Below are positions 1 through 8,454 of a stretch of 41,115 nt of DNA, one piece after another (the first letter of the stretch is position 1; each line of letters begins with the position of its first letter). Under the pieces are notes generated by a model. It was not told the DNA's origin, did no database searches, and saw only the letters and a list, made by a program, of their open reading frames with translations. This DNA is from DASUFH01 sp036274645 (GTDB lineage: Bacteria > Acidobacteriota > Terriglobia > 20CM-2-55-15). Both the position numbers and the translations under genes were made by a program. The stretch is taken from NCBI GenBank assembly GCA_036274645.1, contig DASUFH010000191.1:1-41115 (forward strand). The letters are read 5' to 3'.

Positions 1-76
1 GATCACGGTTCTGGATCACAAGTTTCCGGTGTCGGTGACGGGAGTTCCCGGCGCCGTCGGGGGAATATCCTGGAAA

Positions 77-499
77 ATGCCTTTCGAGCAAGCGAAGGTA
101 ATGTCGCGCCGTCTGCTCGAGATGTGGAACAGCGGAAGTTCCGACAACCCCGAGACTGTTCTGGACAAAACATATATCAACCATCAGGAGTCGGACGTCG
201 CAGGCGGCGTGCGCGCCAGGAATCTGGAGCAGTGGAAAGAGCTGCTGGACGAGTTTCGTAAGGCGTTTTCCAAAGCGGATATCAAAGTCACGATGCAGGT
301 CGCCGAGGGCGATCGCGTGGCCAGCCGGTGGGAGATGACCGCAATCCACACGGGCGAATTCATGGGGGCGGCGCCGACCAACAAGAGACTGACATGGACG
401 GGCATCGCAATCGATCGCTTTGAGAACGGCAAGATCGCCGAGACCTGGATGGACTGGGATAAATACCGCTTCTTTGAGGGAATCGGGCTCACCCGCTAG
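77..499 (+). CDS. SnoaL-like / ester cyclase family protein (NTF2-like fold)
   Basis: A small protein of 140 residues matching the SnoaL-like polyketide/ester cyclase pattern: an N-terminal helix (RRLLEMWNSG), the motif YINHQ, a helix WKELLDEFRKAF, then strands with RVASRWEMTAIHTGEF, LTWTGIAIDRFENGKIAETWMDWD. The family has an NTF2-like fold and binds a small substrate; no substrate can be read from the sequence. ATG 77 is chosen because the family normally begins just before this first helix and a G-rich stretch (GGGGGAA, 59-65) lies about 12 bases upstream. The reading frame is however open back to the left edge of the window, so the gene may be the C-terminal part of a longer protein or start at GTG 29. 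Confidence 0.75.
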   Translation: MPFEQAKVMSRRLLEMWNSGSSDNPETVLDKTYINHQESDVAGGVRARNLEQWKELLDEFRKAFSKADIKVTMQVAEGDRVASRWEMTAIHTGEFMGAAPTNKRLTWTGIAIDRFENGKIAETWMDWDKYRFFEGIGLTR

Positions 500-518
500 G
501 CCGGGCGAATCCGTCCGC

Positions 519-696
519 CTTGCAGGGGCAGTCTATGACCGCCCGACGTTTCGGAGTAGAAATCTCTGATTTGAACAGAAAGGCGCCCTGAAACGCTGGG
601 CGGTCATAGACCGCCCCTACAAGCAGGCGGGAACCCAAAATGCTCCGCTGGGCTAAGCCGCCTGCGCCCCAAGGCATTGGGCGGTCCCAGACCGCC
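519..696. repeat. Intergenic palindromic repeat built on GGCGGTCATAGACCGCC
   Basis: Two 26-base arms at 519-544 and 598-623 are inverted copies of each other with two mismatches; the right arm contains the small palindrome GGCGGTCATAGACCGCC followed by CCTACAAG. A third, shorter palindrome with arms GGCGGTC and GACCGCC lies at 680-696, four bases past the stop of the minus-strand gene, where it could end transcription, although no T-run follows. The same 26-base unit recurs at 26264-26289. I infer a mobile or REP-like intergenic repeat family. Confidence 0.75.
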
Positions 697-699
697 TGA

Positions 700-1917
700 T
701 CAATTCCGTGTTTCCACCCTGACTACGATCTCGACAGGGTCGGATGCAGTGGTTCCAATCTGGATTTCATCGGCGCGGATGCTCCTCCCGTTCAGCAGAA
801 CGTCGACAGCGGCGTTTGGCTGACCCGCGAGCGAGGCGCTGATTCGATACCTCGCTTCCGGAAGTGACGGAAACACGAATGTCCCATTCGCTTCAATTGA
901 AGGCCGGAACTGCGCCACCTGTTGGTAGGCTGGCAGTTTCGCCGCCACGGCGTCGGGCTGCACAGAAATCTGCAGGCCCGGCACGGTTCCGGGAACTCCG
1001 TCGACGAATATGCGCCCTTTCAGATCGATGCCTGGCCGCACAACGATGTTCACATTGCTCGTGCCTGCATGGACATCGATTGAAACACGTCCAAACGATT
1101 CGCCCTGTAATGCCTGGCCCGGAGGCGCCGCCGGACCCCAACCTGTAATATCCAGCAGACCCGCAAAGAGTTCGTATGAGCCAGGCGGGACATTGATCTC
1201 GAATTGTCCGTTTACCGGTGGATCGAGCGCCACACGCGCAAACGGGGAGGCGCCGGATTGAGGAGCTTCGGGGCCGCGCCCGACGAGATAAAGATTGGCT
1301 ACGGGTGGCGCCGCCTGCCTGCCGCCTGCGGGCAACCGAAACGCGCTGGAACCGGCCGGAATCGCGCTGGAAACCTTGCCGGATACCATGACACCCGGGG
1401 TCAAGACCGCCTTGATCTCATTGCGCGTCCTGGCGGCGGTCGCGCCATTCAGACTCCTTAACCATTGGAGAGCGGCTGGAAAGTTCACAGTCACCTTGTC
1501 GCCATCTATCCAGAATGAGGACGCGCCCCAGAACATTTCATACCGAGCGACAGGCCGCTCTGGTAATCCCGCCATTCTGCCTGCGCTGGCGGCATCCAGA
1601 AACAGGATGCCCTTGCGGCCCACGAAGGAGGTCAGGCCGGTATTGCTTCCCATCACGGCGACTACAAACTGACGAAGGTCGCCTGGACCCTTGATAACGC
1701 TGGTGACACGAAACAGGAGATCCCCATACATCGGGCCACCGCCTCTGAATTGCGCCACAGGGAAGACTTCCTGGACTTCGGCTTCCACGATCACCTGAAA
1801 ATGATCCACGAGCCCCTTCATTGAAGACGACCACGGGGGAAAGTAGTAATCGATTTGGGCGCCTGCTGTCCGCACGATCAGTAGAACCGCAATAAGAATC
1901 CGCACACTTGTTCTCAT
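700..1917 (-). CDS. Secreted protein with carboxypeptidase-regulatory-like beta-sandwich repeats
   Basis: A protein of 405 residues with a clear signal peptide (MRTSVRILIAVLLIVRTAGAQ). ATG 1917 is preferred because GAGGG lies about 10 bases upstream; the longer in-frame start at 1992 would bury the signal peptide. The N-terminal third carries a cytoplasm-free, mixed alpha/beta segment of no recognised family. Two later segments (about 190-290 and 300-400) read like transthyretin/carboxypeptidase-regulatory sandwiches, with phrases such as GQFEINVPPGSYELFAG and GTFVFPSLPEARYRISA. Such domains are common in secreted acidobacterial proteins and probably bind or present surface structures. Function is unknown. 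It sits downstream of the sensor kinase on the same strand, separated by 159 bases that contain one copy of the AGGGTAGGAAGGATTGA motif. Confidence 0.7.
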   Translation of the reverse strand: MRTSVRILIAVLLIVRTAGAQIDYYFPPWSSSMKGLVDHFQVIVEAEVQEVFPVAQFRGGGPMYGDLLFRVTSVIKGPGDLRQFVVAVMGSNTGLTSFVGRKGILFLDAASAGRMAGLPERPVARYEMFWGASSFWIDGDKVTVNFPAALQWLRSLNGATAARTRNEIKAVLTPGVMVSGKVSSAIPAGSSAFRLPAGGRQAAPPVANLYLVGRGPEAPQSGASPFARVALDPPVNGQFEINVPPGSYELFAGLLDITGWGPAAPPGQALQGESFGRVSIDVHAGTSNVNIVVRPGIDLKGRIFVDGVPGTVPGLQISVQPDAVAAKLPAYQQVAQFRPSIEANGTFVFPSLPEARYRISASLAGQPNAAVDVLLNGRSIRADEIQIGTTASDPVEIVVRVETRN

Positions 1918-1997
1918 TGGAGTTTCCCTCTTATCAGGAATAGCGGAATTGCTACGGAGATCAGTTACTGACCTGTGCGGTTCCGTCGCCAAGTCTC

Positions 1998-2014
1998 AGG
2001 GTAGGAAGGATTGA
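1998..2014 (+). repeat. Constant-end dispersed repeat, 17-base copy
   Basis: AGGGTAGGAAGGATTGA, identical to the left end of the long copies at 6226, 7040 and 11304. Similarity stops on both sides, so this is the shortest copy. It lies between the sensor kinase stop and the upstream region of the secreted protein gene. Confidence 0.7.
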
Positions 2015-2076
2015 ACTCGCCCGCGGCGCAGGGACGCGATCGCTGGTCGCCACGGGATGCCGCGGCGGAGCGCCGC

Positions 2077-5046
2077 TCAAGCCGTTTTTTCCGGAAGGCA
2101 TCCAGTGTCCAGCTCATCCAATGGCACAGTGAAGAAAAATGAACTGCCTTTGCCCAATTGGCTCTCGGCCCAGATCGTTCCGCCATGAGCTTCAACAATG
2201 CCCTTGACGATTGATAACCCCAGGCCGCTTCCCTCTTCTCTTGTCCCAGGCCTGCGCCAGAACCGGTCGAAGATCTTCGACAGATGTTCGTGTGGGATAC
2301 CTGGCCCCGTATCTGCCACAGATACGACAATCTGGCGGTCTCGCTGCCGGGCCGAGACTCGGATCGTACCCTCAAGGGGGGTGAACTTGATCGCATTACT
2401 GACCAGGTTGGAAACGACCTGTCCGATGCGCTGGGCATCGATTGCAACGAAAGGAAGACTCGACGGCAGGTCGACCTCGAGAGTCTGCCGCTTCGCCTCA
2501 GCCAGAGCTCGCATGCGATCAATCACGGGCATTACCGCCTGACTCAGCCTGTCTGCCGACATCACAACCGAAAAAGTCCCACCCTGAATTCTGGCAAAGT
2601 CGAGAAGATCCGCGATCAGGATCTTCATTTGATCGGCCGAACGTTGAACCCTGTTAACGAATTCCTTCACGTGGCTCGCATCAATCCGCTCCAGGCCACG
2701 AAGCAGACCGGCTGCGAGCTCGATGGTCGCCAGAGGATTCTTGAGATCGTGCGACACAATCGCCAGCACGTCCTCGCGGATCCTGACGGCGCGCTGGGCT
2801 TCTGAAAAGAGCCGGGCGTTATCAATGGACAACGCCGCGCGCCGCGCAAGTTCCTCCGCCAGACGAAGATCCGTAGGTCCGTAGATGTGAGAAGGGGAGC
2901 AGGAGATGAGGATGATCGCCGCAACAAGCCTCCCATCCCTCAAAAGGGGAACAGCGAGGGCGGACTGGAAGCCGGCCGCGCGGATCGCCTGCAGGTCCGA
3001 CTCATCCCGTGAAAAGGACTCGATCATCTCAGGTGACAAATGCTCCAAGAGAACCGGGCATTTGTTTTCAACAACCATTCGGAACCAGTACGGACGGTTT
3101 TCCTCCAGAGGGATCCGCATGAATAAATCGCAAAGCGCCGCCAGCGAAGGGGCGCGGCTCAGGACCTTCAACCGCGCCGCCTTGCCGTCGTCCTGGACGA
3201 CGTCGATGATGCAGACGTCCGCAAGATCCCGGACCGCCAGTTCCGCAATATTCGTCAGTGTTTCCTTGTAGTCCAGAGTCGAGGTGAGCACTGCGCCGAC
3301 ATCTGCGAGAAACCTCTGGTCATTCTCGATGCGCTTTTGATCGGTGATATCGCGAAGGGCGACTGTCAGAATGTTTTTGGCGTCGACGGCGAGCTTCGAA
3401 ATGGCCGCGTCAACCGGGAATTCTTCGCCGTTTTTGCGCAGGCCGAAGATCGCGGTTTCCCGTTGGCCCATCCGGCGAGCGGTCGGCTGGCCTGCTGTGA
3501 ACCTGGCCACGTGTTCGTGGTGGATTTCCCTCAACCGTTCTGGAATCAGGATGTCCAGCGAGGCGCCCATTGCTTCGGTTTTCGAGTAACCAAAGATCTT
3601 TTCCGCGCCCTCGTTGAACAGGACGATGCGCTGGTTCTCGTCAATGCAAATAATCGCGTCCGCCGAGATAGACACGATCCCGGAGAACTTCGCTTCGGAC
3701 AAACGTAGCGCCTCCTCCGCGCGCTTGCTCTCGGTGATGTCCCTGAACTGGACTGCGACCTGACGAAGTTCGGGTCTGCCGAGCCGAAACGCGTAGACAT
3801 CGAAGACGCGGCCGAGGGCCATGACCGGATTCTCAAACCGCTGGGGCTCTCCGGTCCGCGCAACCTGTCCGTAGATCTGGAACCAGCGCTCCTCGAGCGC
3901 CGGCAGGATCTCGCTTATCCGCCGTCCAACAGGGTTCGAGATGCCGGTGTGCTTCTCAAAGGCCGGATTGACTTCCAGATAGCGCAGGTCCACGGCGTTG
4001 TCCGCGTCATCGAACAATATCTCGATCACGCAGAATCCTTCATCGATCGAATCAAAGAGCGTTCGGTACTTCTCCTCAGACTCCCGCACCTGCGCGTTGG
4101 CTCTTTCCGCTCGCCGGCGAGCCAGCTGTTCGGAAGCCAGAAGCTGTTCGCGCTCAGCCGCGATCCGTCGCGCAGCAGAAATGTCGCGGGTGATTGTGCC
4201 CATGCCAAGCAGTCGCCCGGTTTTAGGATCGCGGATCATGAAGTGCTCATCCGATACCGGGATTGCTTCCCCGGTCTGCCAATGCCGGAAGTACGTCTCA
4301 CCGTGCCAGCGGTCTTGCTCGATCATGGATCGGACAATGACATCGGAAGCGAACGCGCGCTGATCCGCAGGGTAATACTCGTGTATTTGCGTGTTCTCGA
4401 CGGGATAATCCGCCGGCAAACCCACCATCCTGCGGCCTGCCGGATTAACGTAAACGGGCTTCCCGTTCGGGTCCGCTATTCCAATAAAGTCCGGAGAGTT
4501 CTCGAGAAACGAGACAAACACCTGACGCTCGTCCTCCGATCTCTTGCGTTCGGTGATGTCCTGGACGACCGCGATGAAGGTCCGGTCTGCAGCGCTCTGC
4601 GTTTCACGCTCGACGGAGAGAGTCAGATCAGCCCAAACCACCGCCCCGTCCTTACGCAAATAGCGTTTTTCGCGGCGACAGACACGCGCTTCGCCCGCAA
4701 GCAGACGCGACATCATTTCAGAATCCGCCGCGACGTCGTCCGGGTGTGTCAGTTCCACTGAACGGAGGGCGAGCAACTCCTCAGCTGTGTAGCCCAGCAG
4801 TTCACACAGCCCCGCGTTCACCATCAGCCAGCGTCCCGTGGCGTCGGTGCGCGCGATGCCAACGGCGGCCTGGTCGAAGACGTTTTCGAAGAACTCTCTG
4901 GCGTGGGCAAGCTCCTGGGTCTTCCGCTCCAACGCCTCCTTCGCCTGGATGAGTTCCTGCTCTGCGCGCTGACGAGCGAGGAGAATGGCATGAGCATTGT
5001 TCAAAGCGGCAGAGCGCAGCAGATCGTCTTCATTCTCGTCTGCCAT
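2077..5046 (-). CDS. Multi-PAS/GAF hybrid-type sensor histidine kinase (no receiver domain)
   Basis: A 989-residue cytoplasmic sensor kinase. ATG 5046 is chosen because GGAGG sits six to seven bases upstream; the 33 residues before it do not resemble the family. Order of domains: short N-terminal coiled coil (about 12-50), four PAS domains (45-167, 172-290, 322-440, 447-571) each ended by a PAC-type DITERKR/DITESKR/DITDQKR, a GAF domain (578-745), then HisKA with the phospho-acceptor in VSHDLKNPL (His766) and HATPase_c with the N box LVSNAIKF (881-888), G1 box DTGPGIP (912-918) and G2 box GSGLGLSIV (939-947). There is no transmembrane segment, so signals are probably intracellular (redox, ligand or light, unknown). 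No response regulator gene lies in the window, making it an orphan kinase. Confidence 0.95.
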   Translation of the reverse strand: MADENEDDLLRSAALNNAHAILLARQRAEQELIQAKEALERKTQELAHAREFFENVFDQAAVGIARTDATGRWLMVNAGLCELLGYTAEELLALRSVELTHPDDVAADSEMMSRLLAGEARVCRREKRYLRKDGAVVWADLTLSVERETQSAADRTFIAVVQDITERKRSEDERQVFVSFLENSPDFIGIADPNGKPVYVNPAGRRMVGLPADYPVENTQIHEYYPADQRAFASDVIVRSMIEQDRWHGETYFRHWQTGEAIPVSDEHFMIRDPKTGRLLGMGTITRDISAARRIAAEREQLLASEQLARRRAERANAQVRESEEKYRTLFDSIDEGFCVIEILFDDADNAVDLRYLEVNPAFEKHTGISNPVGRRISEILPALEERWFQIYGQVARTGEPQRFENPVMALGRVFDVYAFRLGRPELRQVAVQFRDITESKRAEEALRLSEAKFSGIVSISADAIICIDENQRIVLFNEGAEKIFGYSKTEAMGASLDILIPERLREIHHEHVARFTAGQPTARRMGQRETAIFGLRKNGEEFPVDAAISKLAVDAKNILTVALRDITDQKRIENDQRFLADVGAVLTSTLDYKETLTNIAELAVRDLADVCIIDVVQDDGKAARLKVLSRAPSLAALCDLFMRIPLEENRPYWFRMVVENKCPVLLEHLSPEMIESFSRDESDLQAIRAAGFQSALAVPLLRDGRLVAAIILISCSPSHIYGPTDLRLAEELARRAALSIDNARLFSEAQRAVRIREDVLAIVSHDLKNPLATIELAAGLLRGLERIDASHVKEFVNRVQRSADQMKILIADLLDFARIQGGTFSVVMSADRLSQAVMPVIDRMRALAEAKRQTLEVDLPSSLPFVAIDAQRIGQVVSNLVSNAIKFTPLEGTIRVSARQRDRQIVVSVADTGPGIPHEHLSKIFDRFWRRPGTREEGSGLGLSIVKGIVEAHGGTIWAESQLGKGSSFFFTVPLDELDTGCLPEKTA

Positions 5047-5340
5047 GAGTGGCCTCCGATGATCTCCGATGCGAGAGCCGTGCCGAAACGCTCGTCGCGC
5101 GCAAATGATCAAACCATTCCGGCCCTGACGACCCAAACCGCTCACCTGCGGGCTGCATCGCTGGTCAAAATCCGAATTCAGCGCAACCCGGGCGATTCAC
5201 CTTTGTTTCCTGGTATTGTGCCCGCCTTGGCGGGCCTCTTCAATGTTGCAGTATCGATGTAGACTCGGTCCGCCTTTCTCTCAACGCCGCCGGCGCCGGG
5301 CCATCCCATTTGATGCCGCATTGCGTCACGCATAGGACCG
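5047..5340. other. Intergenic region, no gene seen
   Basis: The 294 bases between the kinase start and the peptidase stop hold the kinase leader and a compact GC hairpin at 5220-5235 (GCCCGC, CTTG, GCGGGC) that might end transcription of the peptidase gene, but it lacks a T-run. Nothing else stands out. Confidence 0.4.
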
Positions 5341-6081
5341 TCACGCGTGCGCGCCGCCGGTCAACCGGGCGTCGCGACGCGTGGTGAGCGCGGTGGCGAT
5401 CGCGATCTCGAGCGCGGTGGTTGCGGTCTGGGTGGCCAGCGTGGGAACGCCGTCGCGGGCCTGTTGCTCGGAGTACGGCAGGTGGATGAAACCCGCGCGC
5501 AGCCCCCGTCGGCGCGTGGCGAGGCGCATCAGCGCATAGAACAAGTGATTGCACACGAATGTGCCCGCCGTCTGGGACACGGCGGCGGGAATCCCCTTCT
5601 CTCGTAGAGCCGCCACGATGGACTTGATGGGTAGGGTCGACCAGTAGGCGGCGGGACCACCTCGAACCACGGCGCGATCGATCGGGCAGACGCCGGCGTT
5701 GTCAGCGATACTGGCGTCGTCGATGTTGATCGCCACGCGTTCCACGGTGACCTGGGCCCGCCCGCCCGCCTCACCGCAGGCAACGACCAGAGCCGGTCTC
5801 GATCGCAACAACGCGCGACGAAGCGCGGCCACGGCGTCGCCGAACACACACGGAAGAATCTCCACCACCACCCGGCGCCCCGCAATAACACGGCCATCCA
5901 GAGGCCGAGCCGCCAGCGCTGAGGCGTTCACATGCTCTCCTCCAAACGGCTCGAAGGCTGTCACGAGGACGACATCCTCGCGAGCGGCGTCTGTCCGGCG
6001 CTTTTTAAGCGCTGGTTTCCGCCGTTTTGCGCTCAGACTCTTTTTCGATGTCCCACGCTTGTCGTCTTTTTTGACCATCAT
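5341..6081 (-). CDS. pcp: Pyrrolidone-carboxylate (pyroglutamyl) peptidase, type I
   Basis: Removes N-terminal pyroglutamate from peptides; a cytosolic cysteine peptidase of MEROPS family C15. The diagnostic N-terminal phrase VLVTAFEPFGGEHVNASALA is present (39-57), and the catalytic triad can be placed at Glu114 (in VERVAINI), Cys177 (in GTFVCNHLFY) and His200 (in GFIHLPY). The C15 fold normally takes about 200-215 residues; this protein has 246 because of a Lys/Arg-rich N-terminal extension of about 36 residues (MMVKKDDKRGTSKKSLSAKR and following). Downstream methionines are absent before the fold, so the tail is probably real unless translation starts at a non-ATG codon. The gene stands alone, next to the accessory island. 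Confidence 0.92.
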   Translation of the reverse strand: MMVKKDDKRGTSKKSLSAKRRKPALKKRRTDAAREDVVLVTAFEPFGGEHVNASALAARPLDGRVIAGRRVVVEILPCVFGDAVAALRRALLRSRPALVVACGEAGGRAQVTVERVAINIDDASIADNAGVCPIDRAVVRGGPAAYWSTLPIKSIVAALREKGIPAAVSQTAGTFVCNHLFYALMRLATRRRGLRAGFIHLPYSEQQARDGVPTLATQTATTALEIAIATALTTRRDARLTGGAHA

Positions 6082-6225
6082 TCAGTTGATCTGGTTGATC
6101 AAAGGCACCTTTAGCCCTGGCCAGAGTGACTCCGGATGACGCTGGGCTGGAGCCTGAGGAAACAGCCTCAGCCCCACCGCCGTGTGATCGTTTTCGGAAT
6201 CGGCCGGAGATCATTCCGTATCAGC

Positions 6226-6310
6226 GAGGGTAGGAAGGATTGACGCGGGGGTCAAGGGAAGAGTGGACCGGGTTGAAGAACCTCGACCGCAGCCATTGCG
6301 AACGCCCGAA
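6226..6310 (+). repeat. Constant-end dispersed repeat, long copy A (one internal unit deleted)
   Basis: Starts with GAGGGTAGGAAGGATTGACG and runs to CCCGAA at 6310. It matches the copy at 11304-11402 throughout, except that it has a single copy of a 14-base unit (GGGAAGAGTGGACA) that is doubled in the other long copies, so it is 85 rather than 99 bases long. The next gene's frame is open back into this repeat. Confidence 0.85.
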
Positions 6311-6324
6311 CATTAGCGGATGGT

Positions 6325-6918
6325 GTGACACTTACACCGTCTGAAGCGGCTGCAGCTGCGAGAATTCAAAGTGCGTTTCCAAATGATATTTATATTGATT
6401 CGGAAAAACCAATGAGTGAAGTTGTATTTTTCGCGGTTCGAGAAGACGTCGTTTCGCTGCTGCAAATCGTCGAGGAGGAGCGGCCGCTCAAGTATGTGGA
6501 CAGAATGTCGCACGTTGTGTGTGACCTCGGAGAAATGTCGCATCGCGTGGGTAAAGCGACTGGCGACAACCTTATCAAGTGCGACTCGTTCTTAGTCGCA
6601 GACAGGGATGTTCCGATCAAAACACGAATGGTGGGTAAGACTGGGCATGTGGATCAGTTGATTAATCCTGACACGATCACTCTGACTCCCGGCGGTGTAT
6701 GGGATGTCAAAACGCTCATTAACGGGCGCTTTGCGACCGCGTCGAAGGCAACTAAATCCCAAGATCTCATGAAGCGTTTTAAAGTGGGCCTTCGTCGAGC
6801 AGGATTCACAAAGGTTAAGGCCGCTTGGGTCGGTCCAGAGGCGTTCAAACTATTCAGGCAGGGAATGCGGTTAACAATCGGAGCGTATGCCGCGAAGGAA
6901 TTCGATTTAGTCCTCTAA
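6325..6918 (+). CDS. Orphan protein of unknown function, possibly a 5'-truncated fragment
   Basis: I do not recognise a family. The protein has 197 residues from GTG 6325, no signal peptide and no membrane segment; it looks like a mixed alpha/beta globular protein, with a basic C-terminal third (KSQDLMKRFKVGLRRAGFTK). Base composition is clearly more AT-rich than in neighbouring genes (for example 6368-6440), which suggests transfer. No ribosome binding site is visible before the GTG, and the frame is open upstream to 6277, inside the dispersed repeat. ATG 6412 is another possible start. The gene may therefore be the C-terminal remnant of a larger protein joined to the repeat, for example a toxin or effector tip, but this is only a guess. 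Confidence 0.5.
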   Translation: MTLTPSEAAAAARIQSAFPNDIYIDSEKPMSEVVFFAVREDVVSLLQIVEEERPLKYVDRMSHVVCDLGEMSHRVGKATGDNLIKCDSFLVADRDVPIKTRMVGKTGHVDQLINPDTITLTPGGVWDVKTLINGRFATASKATKSQDLMKRFKVGLRRAGFTKVKAAWVGPEAFKLFRQGMRLTIGAYAAKEFDLVL

Positions 6919-7039
6919 AAAAGGCAAAAATACTGACTGAGAAAAATCTGGGTTTCAGCCTTAACTGGAAAATCAGCTGGCGGAAAGCTGACTCAGGTTG
7001 AGATGCCTCTCGGAAAATGCCAGGCGAAGATGCCGACCC

Positions 7040-7116
7040 GAGGGTAGGAAGGATTGACGCGGGGGTCAAGGGAAGAGTGGACAGGGAAGAGTGGGCCGGG
7101 TTGAATAACCTCGACG
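7040..7116 (+). repeat. Constant-end dispersed repeat, long copy B
   Basis: Begins GAGGGTAGGAAGGATTGACG, contains the doubled 14-base unit, and carries GGTTgaatAACC where copies A and C have GGTTgaagAACC, so the four-base stem is kept while the loop changes. Similarity to copy C ends at 7116, 31 bases before the next start codon. Confidence 0.85.
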
Positions 7117-7147
7117 AACTGCAAACAATTTCGCTTTCGGGGGGGCC

Positions 7148-7933
7148 ATGATCGTGAATCGGTTGGTTCGTTATGGATGGCTGATCGTCTCTCTGGCCGC
7201 GCCGGTTGCAATCATTGGCGCGCAGAACAACGCGTCGGCGGGTATCGAGGATCGATTCCAGCAATTCGACCGGAAAATGATCGAACTGAAGGCGTCGTTG
7301 GAGAAAACCGTCAAACAGGCCAGCATCCTGACGCCAAAAGCTCTTGCGCAGCAACTGCGCGCTTTGGATGCCGTACTGAACGATTTGACGCGCATAACGG
7401 CTGACGCGGAAAACGATTTGGAACAACTTGAGTCGCGGGCGCCGAATCAGCCCGGAGCGCTCGGCCCGGCCATCCTGATCACGCTGCGATCCAGGCTGAA
7501 TGCCATGAAGGAGGAAGGCGCGCTGATTCAAAAGGGCCTCAACGTGGAGGACAGCTCTTTCGGGATGTACGGCCTGATTCGGTTGCCGGATGGACGCGCG
7601 TTGATCCGTCGTGGGCCGTTACGGCACGCCTACCTTAACCGGGAGTTGGATGCTAATCCGGCTTTGACGGTGTACACGTTGAGCATTTTTTCACTGGGCG
7701 AAGATGGGGAACGGATCGACTACTGGACTGGCTTTACGGAACGGTTCGGGAGCGGAGAATGGCAGGACCTGGATATTCAGGTTTCGGCGGACTGGAGGCG
7801 GATTGGTTTGTACAGGCAAGACAAACAAGGCGCCTGGGAAAGCGAGTTCTGGTGTCTCGCCAAAGAAAGCTATGAGTTGTGCGCAGGTCCGCCAGACCAG
7901 GCGCCACCCACCCCGCGAACGCTGAGGAGGTAG
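7148..7933 (+). CDS. Secreted coiled-coil protein of unknown function
   Basis: A 261-residue protein with an N-terminal signal peptide (about MIVNRLVRYGWLIVSLAAP to the cut after IIGAQ). Residues 30-130 are rich in heptad-like leucines and charged residues (for example IELKASLEKTVKQASILTPK, ALDAVLNDLTRITADAENDL) and should form a coiled coil. The C-terminal half (140-245) looks like a small beta-rich domain with WCLAKESYELCAG near the end, giving two cysteines that could pair in the periplasm. A purine-rich GGGGGG tract lies just before ATG 7148. I recognise no family; neighbours (repeat copy B, VapBC) give no functional hint. Confidence 0.6.
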   Translation: MIVNRLVRYGWLIVSLAAPVAIIGAQNNASAGIEDRFQQFDRKMIELKASLEKTVKQASILTPKALAQQLRALDAVLNDLTRITADAENDLEQLESRAPNQPGALGPAILITLRSRLNAMKEEGALIQKGLNVEDSSFGMYGLIRLPDGRALIRRGPLRHAYLNRELDANPALTVYTLSIFSLGEDGERIDYWTGFTERFGSGEWQDLDIQVSADWRRIGLYRQDKQGAWESEFWCLAKESYELCAGPPDQAPPTPRTLRR

Positions 7934-8130
7934 GTTACCGACAGACGTTCGCTATAGACCTCGGCGCCAGGCGGGCGGGTCATCCTGGGGACTGCCCCCG
8001 GCAGAACGCTTCCTTATGTCACCAGGAGATTCGGGCGTACACGAGTTGACGGACCCGCAGGCCCGCTGTGTTCTGCGGTCTGAATATCAGCAACCGGATC
8101 TGTCAGACCGTTCCGCTTTTAGGAGCTGTT

Positions 8131-8168
8131 TCCTTGAAACAAGGATGATGTCCTTGCTAGAGTAAGGA
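8131..8168. promoter_or_regulatory. Phased inverted repeats upstream of vapBC, probable autoregulatory operator
   Basis: TCCTT at 8131, AAGGA at 8141, TCCTT at 8151 and AAGGA at 8164 alternate, the first three spaced exactly 10 bases apart, so they form overlapping inverted repeats on one face of the helix and end one base before the vapB ATG. VapB/VapBC complexes usually bind such palindromes at their own promoter; assignment here is inference. Confidence 0.5.
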
Positions 8169-8169
8169 A

Positions 8170-8454
8170 ATGGCGAAGGTGACATCAAAGTATCAGGTAA
8201 CCCTGCCGCGGGCCATCGCTGACGAGTTCAATATTCGCCCGGGAGACGACATTGACTGGATTGCCGCAGGCGACGTTATTCGCGTTATCCCAGCCGGGAA
8301 ACCTGTGCGTGGCGACGATCGCGAGGCGAGACTGCGCTTGTTCGATCAGGTGACCGAAAGGCTCCGGCGGCGGCGGGGCCGGAGCCCCGCCAGGCAAGCG
8401 CGTTCGCGGGGCTGGACCCGGGAGGATCTGTATTCTCGTGGCCGCTCTCGTTGA
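8170..8454 (+). CDS. vapB: VapB-type antitoxin, AbrB/SpoVT DNA-binding fold
   Basis: A 94-residue protein whose N-terminus is a textbook AbrB swapped-hairpin (AKVTSKYQVTLPRAIADEFN, then RPGDDIDW and VIRVIPAG), which dimerises and binds operator DNA. The C-terminal half is Arg-rich and unstructured and ends in GWTREDLYSRGRSR; in VapB proteins such a tail with basic residues inserts into the toxin active site. It overlaps the toxin gene by 17 bases, so the two are translationally linked. No good Shine-Dalgarno spacing is visible: AAGGA ends only one base before the ATG, and translation may be leaderless. Confidence 0.85.
   Translation: MAKVTSKYQVTLPRAIADEFNIRPGDDIDWIAAGDVIRVIPAGKPVRGDDREARLRLFDQVTERLRRRRGRSPARQARSRGWTREDLYSRGRSR

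Noticed and set aside
2..76. Open frame upstream of the SnoaL-like gene to the left window edge
   Set aside because: Too short to identify a domain; noted as a possible continuation but not annotated as coding.
5220..5235. Rho-independent terminator of pcp
   Set aside because: The hairpin has no T-run on the minus strand, so it is kept only as a weak possibility.
6005..6214. 69-codon minus-strand frame upstream of pcp
   Set aside because: No recognisable motif and it runs into the pcp gene in another frame.
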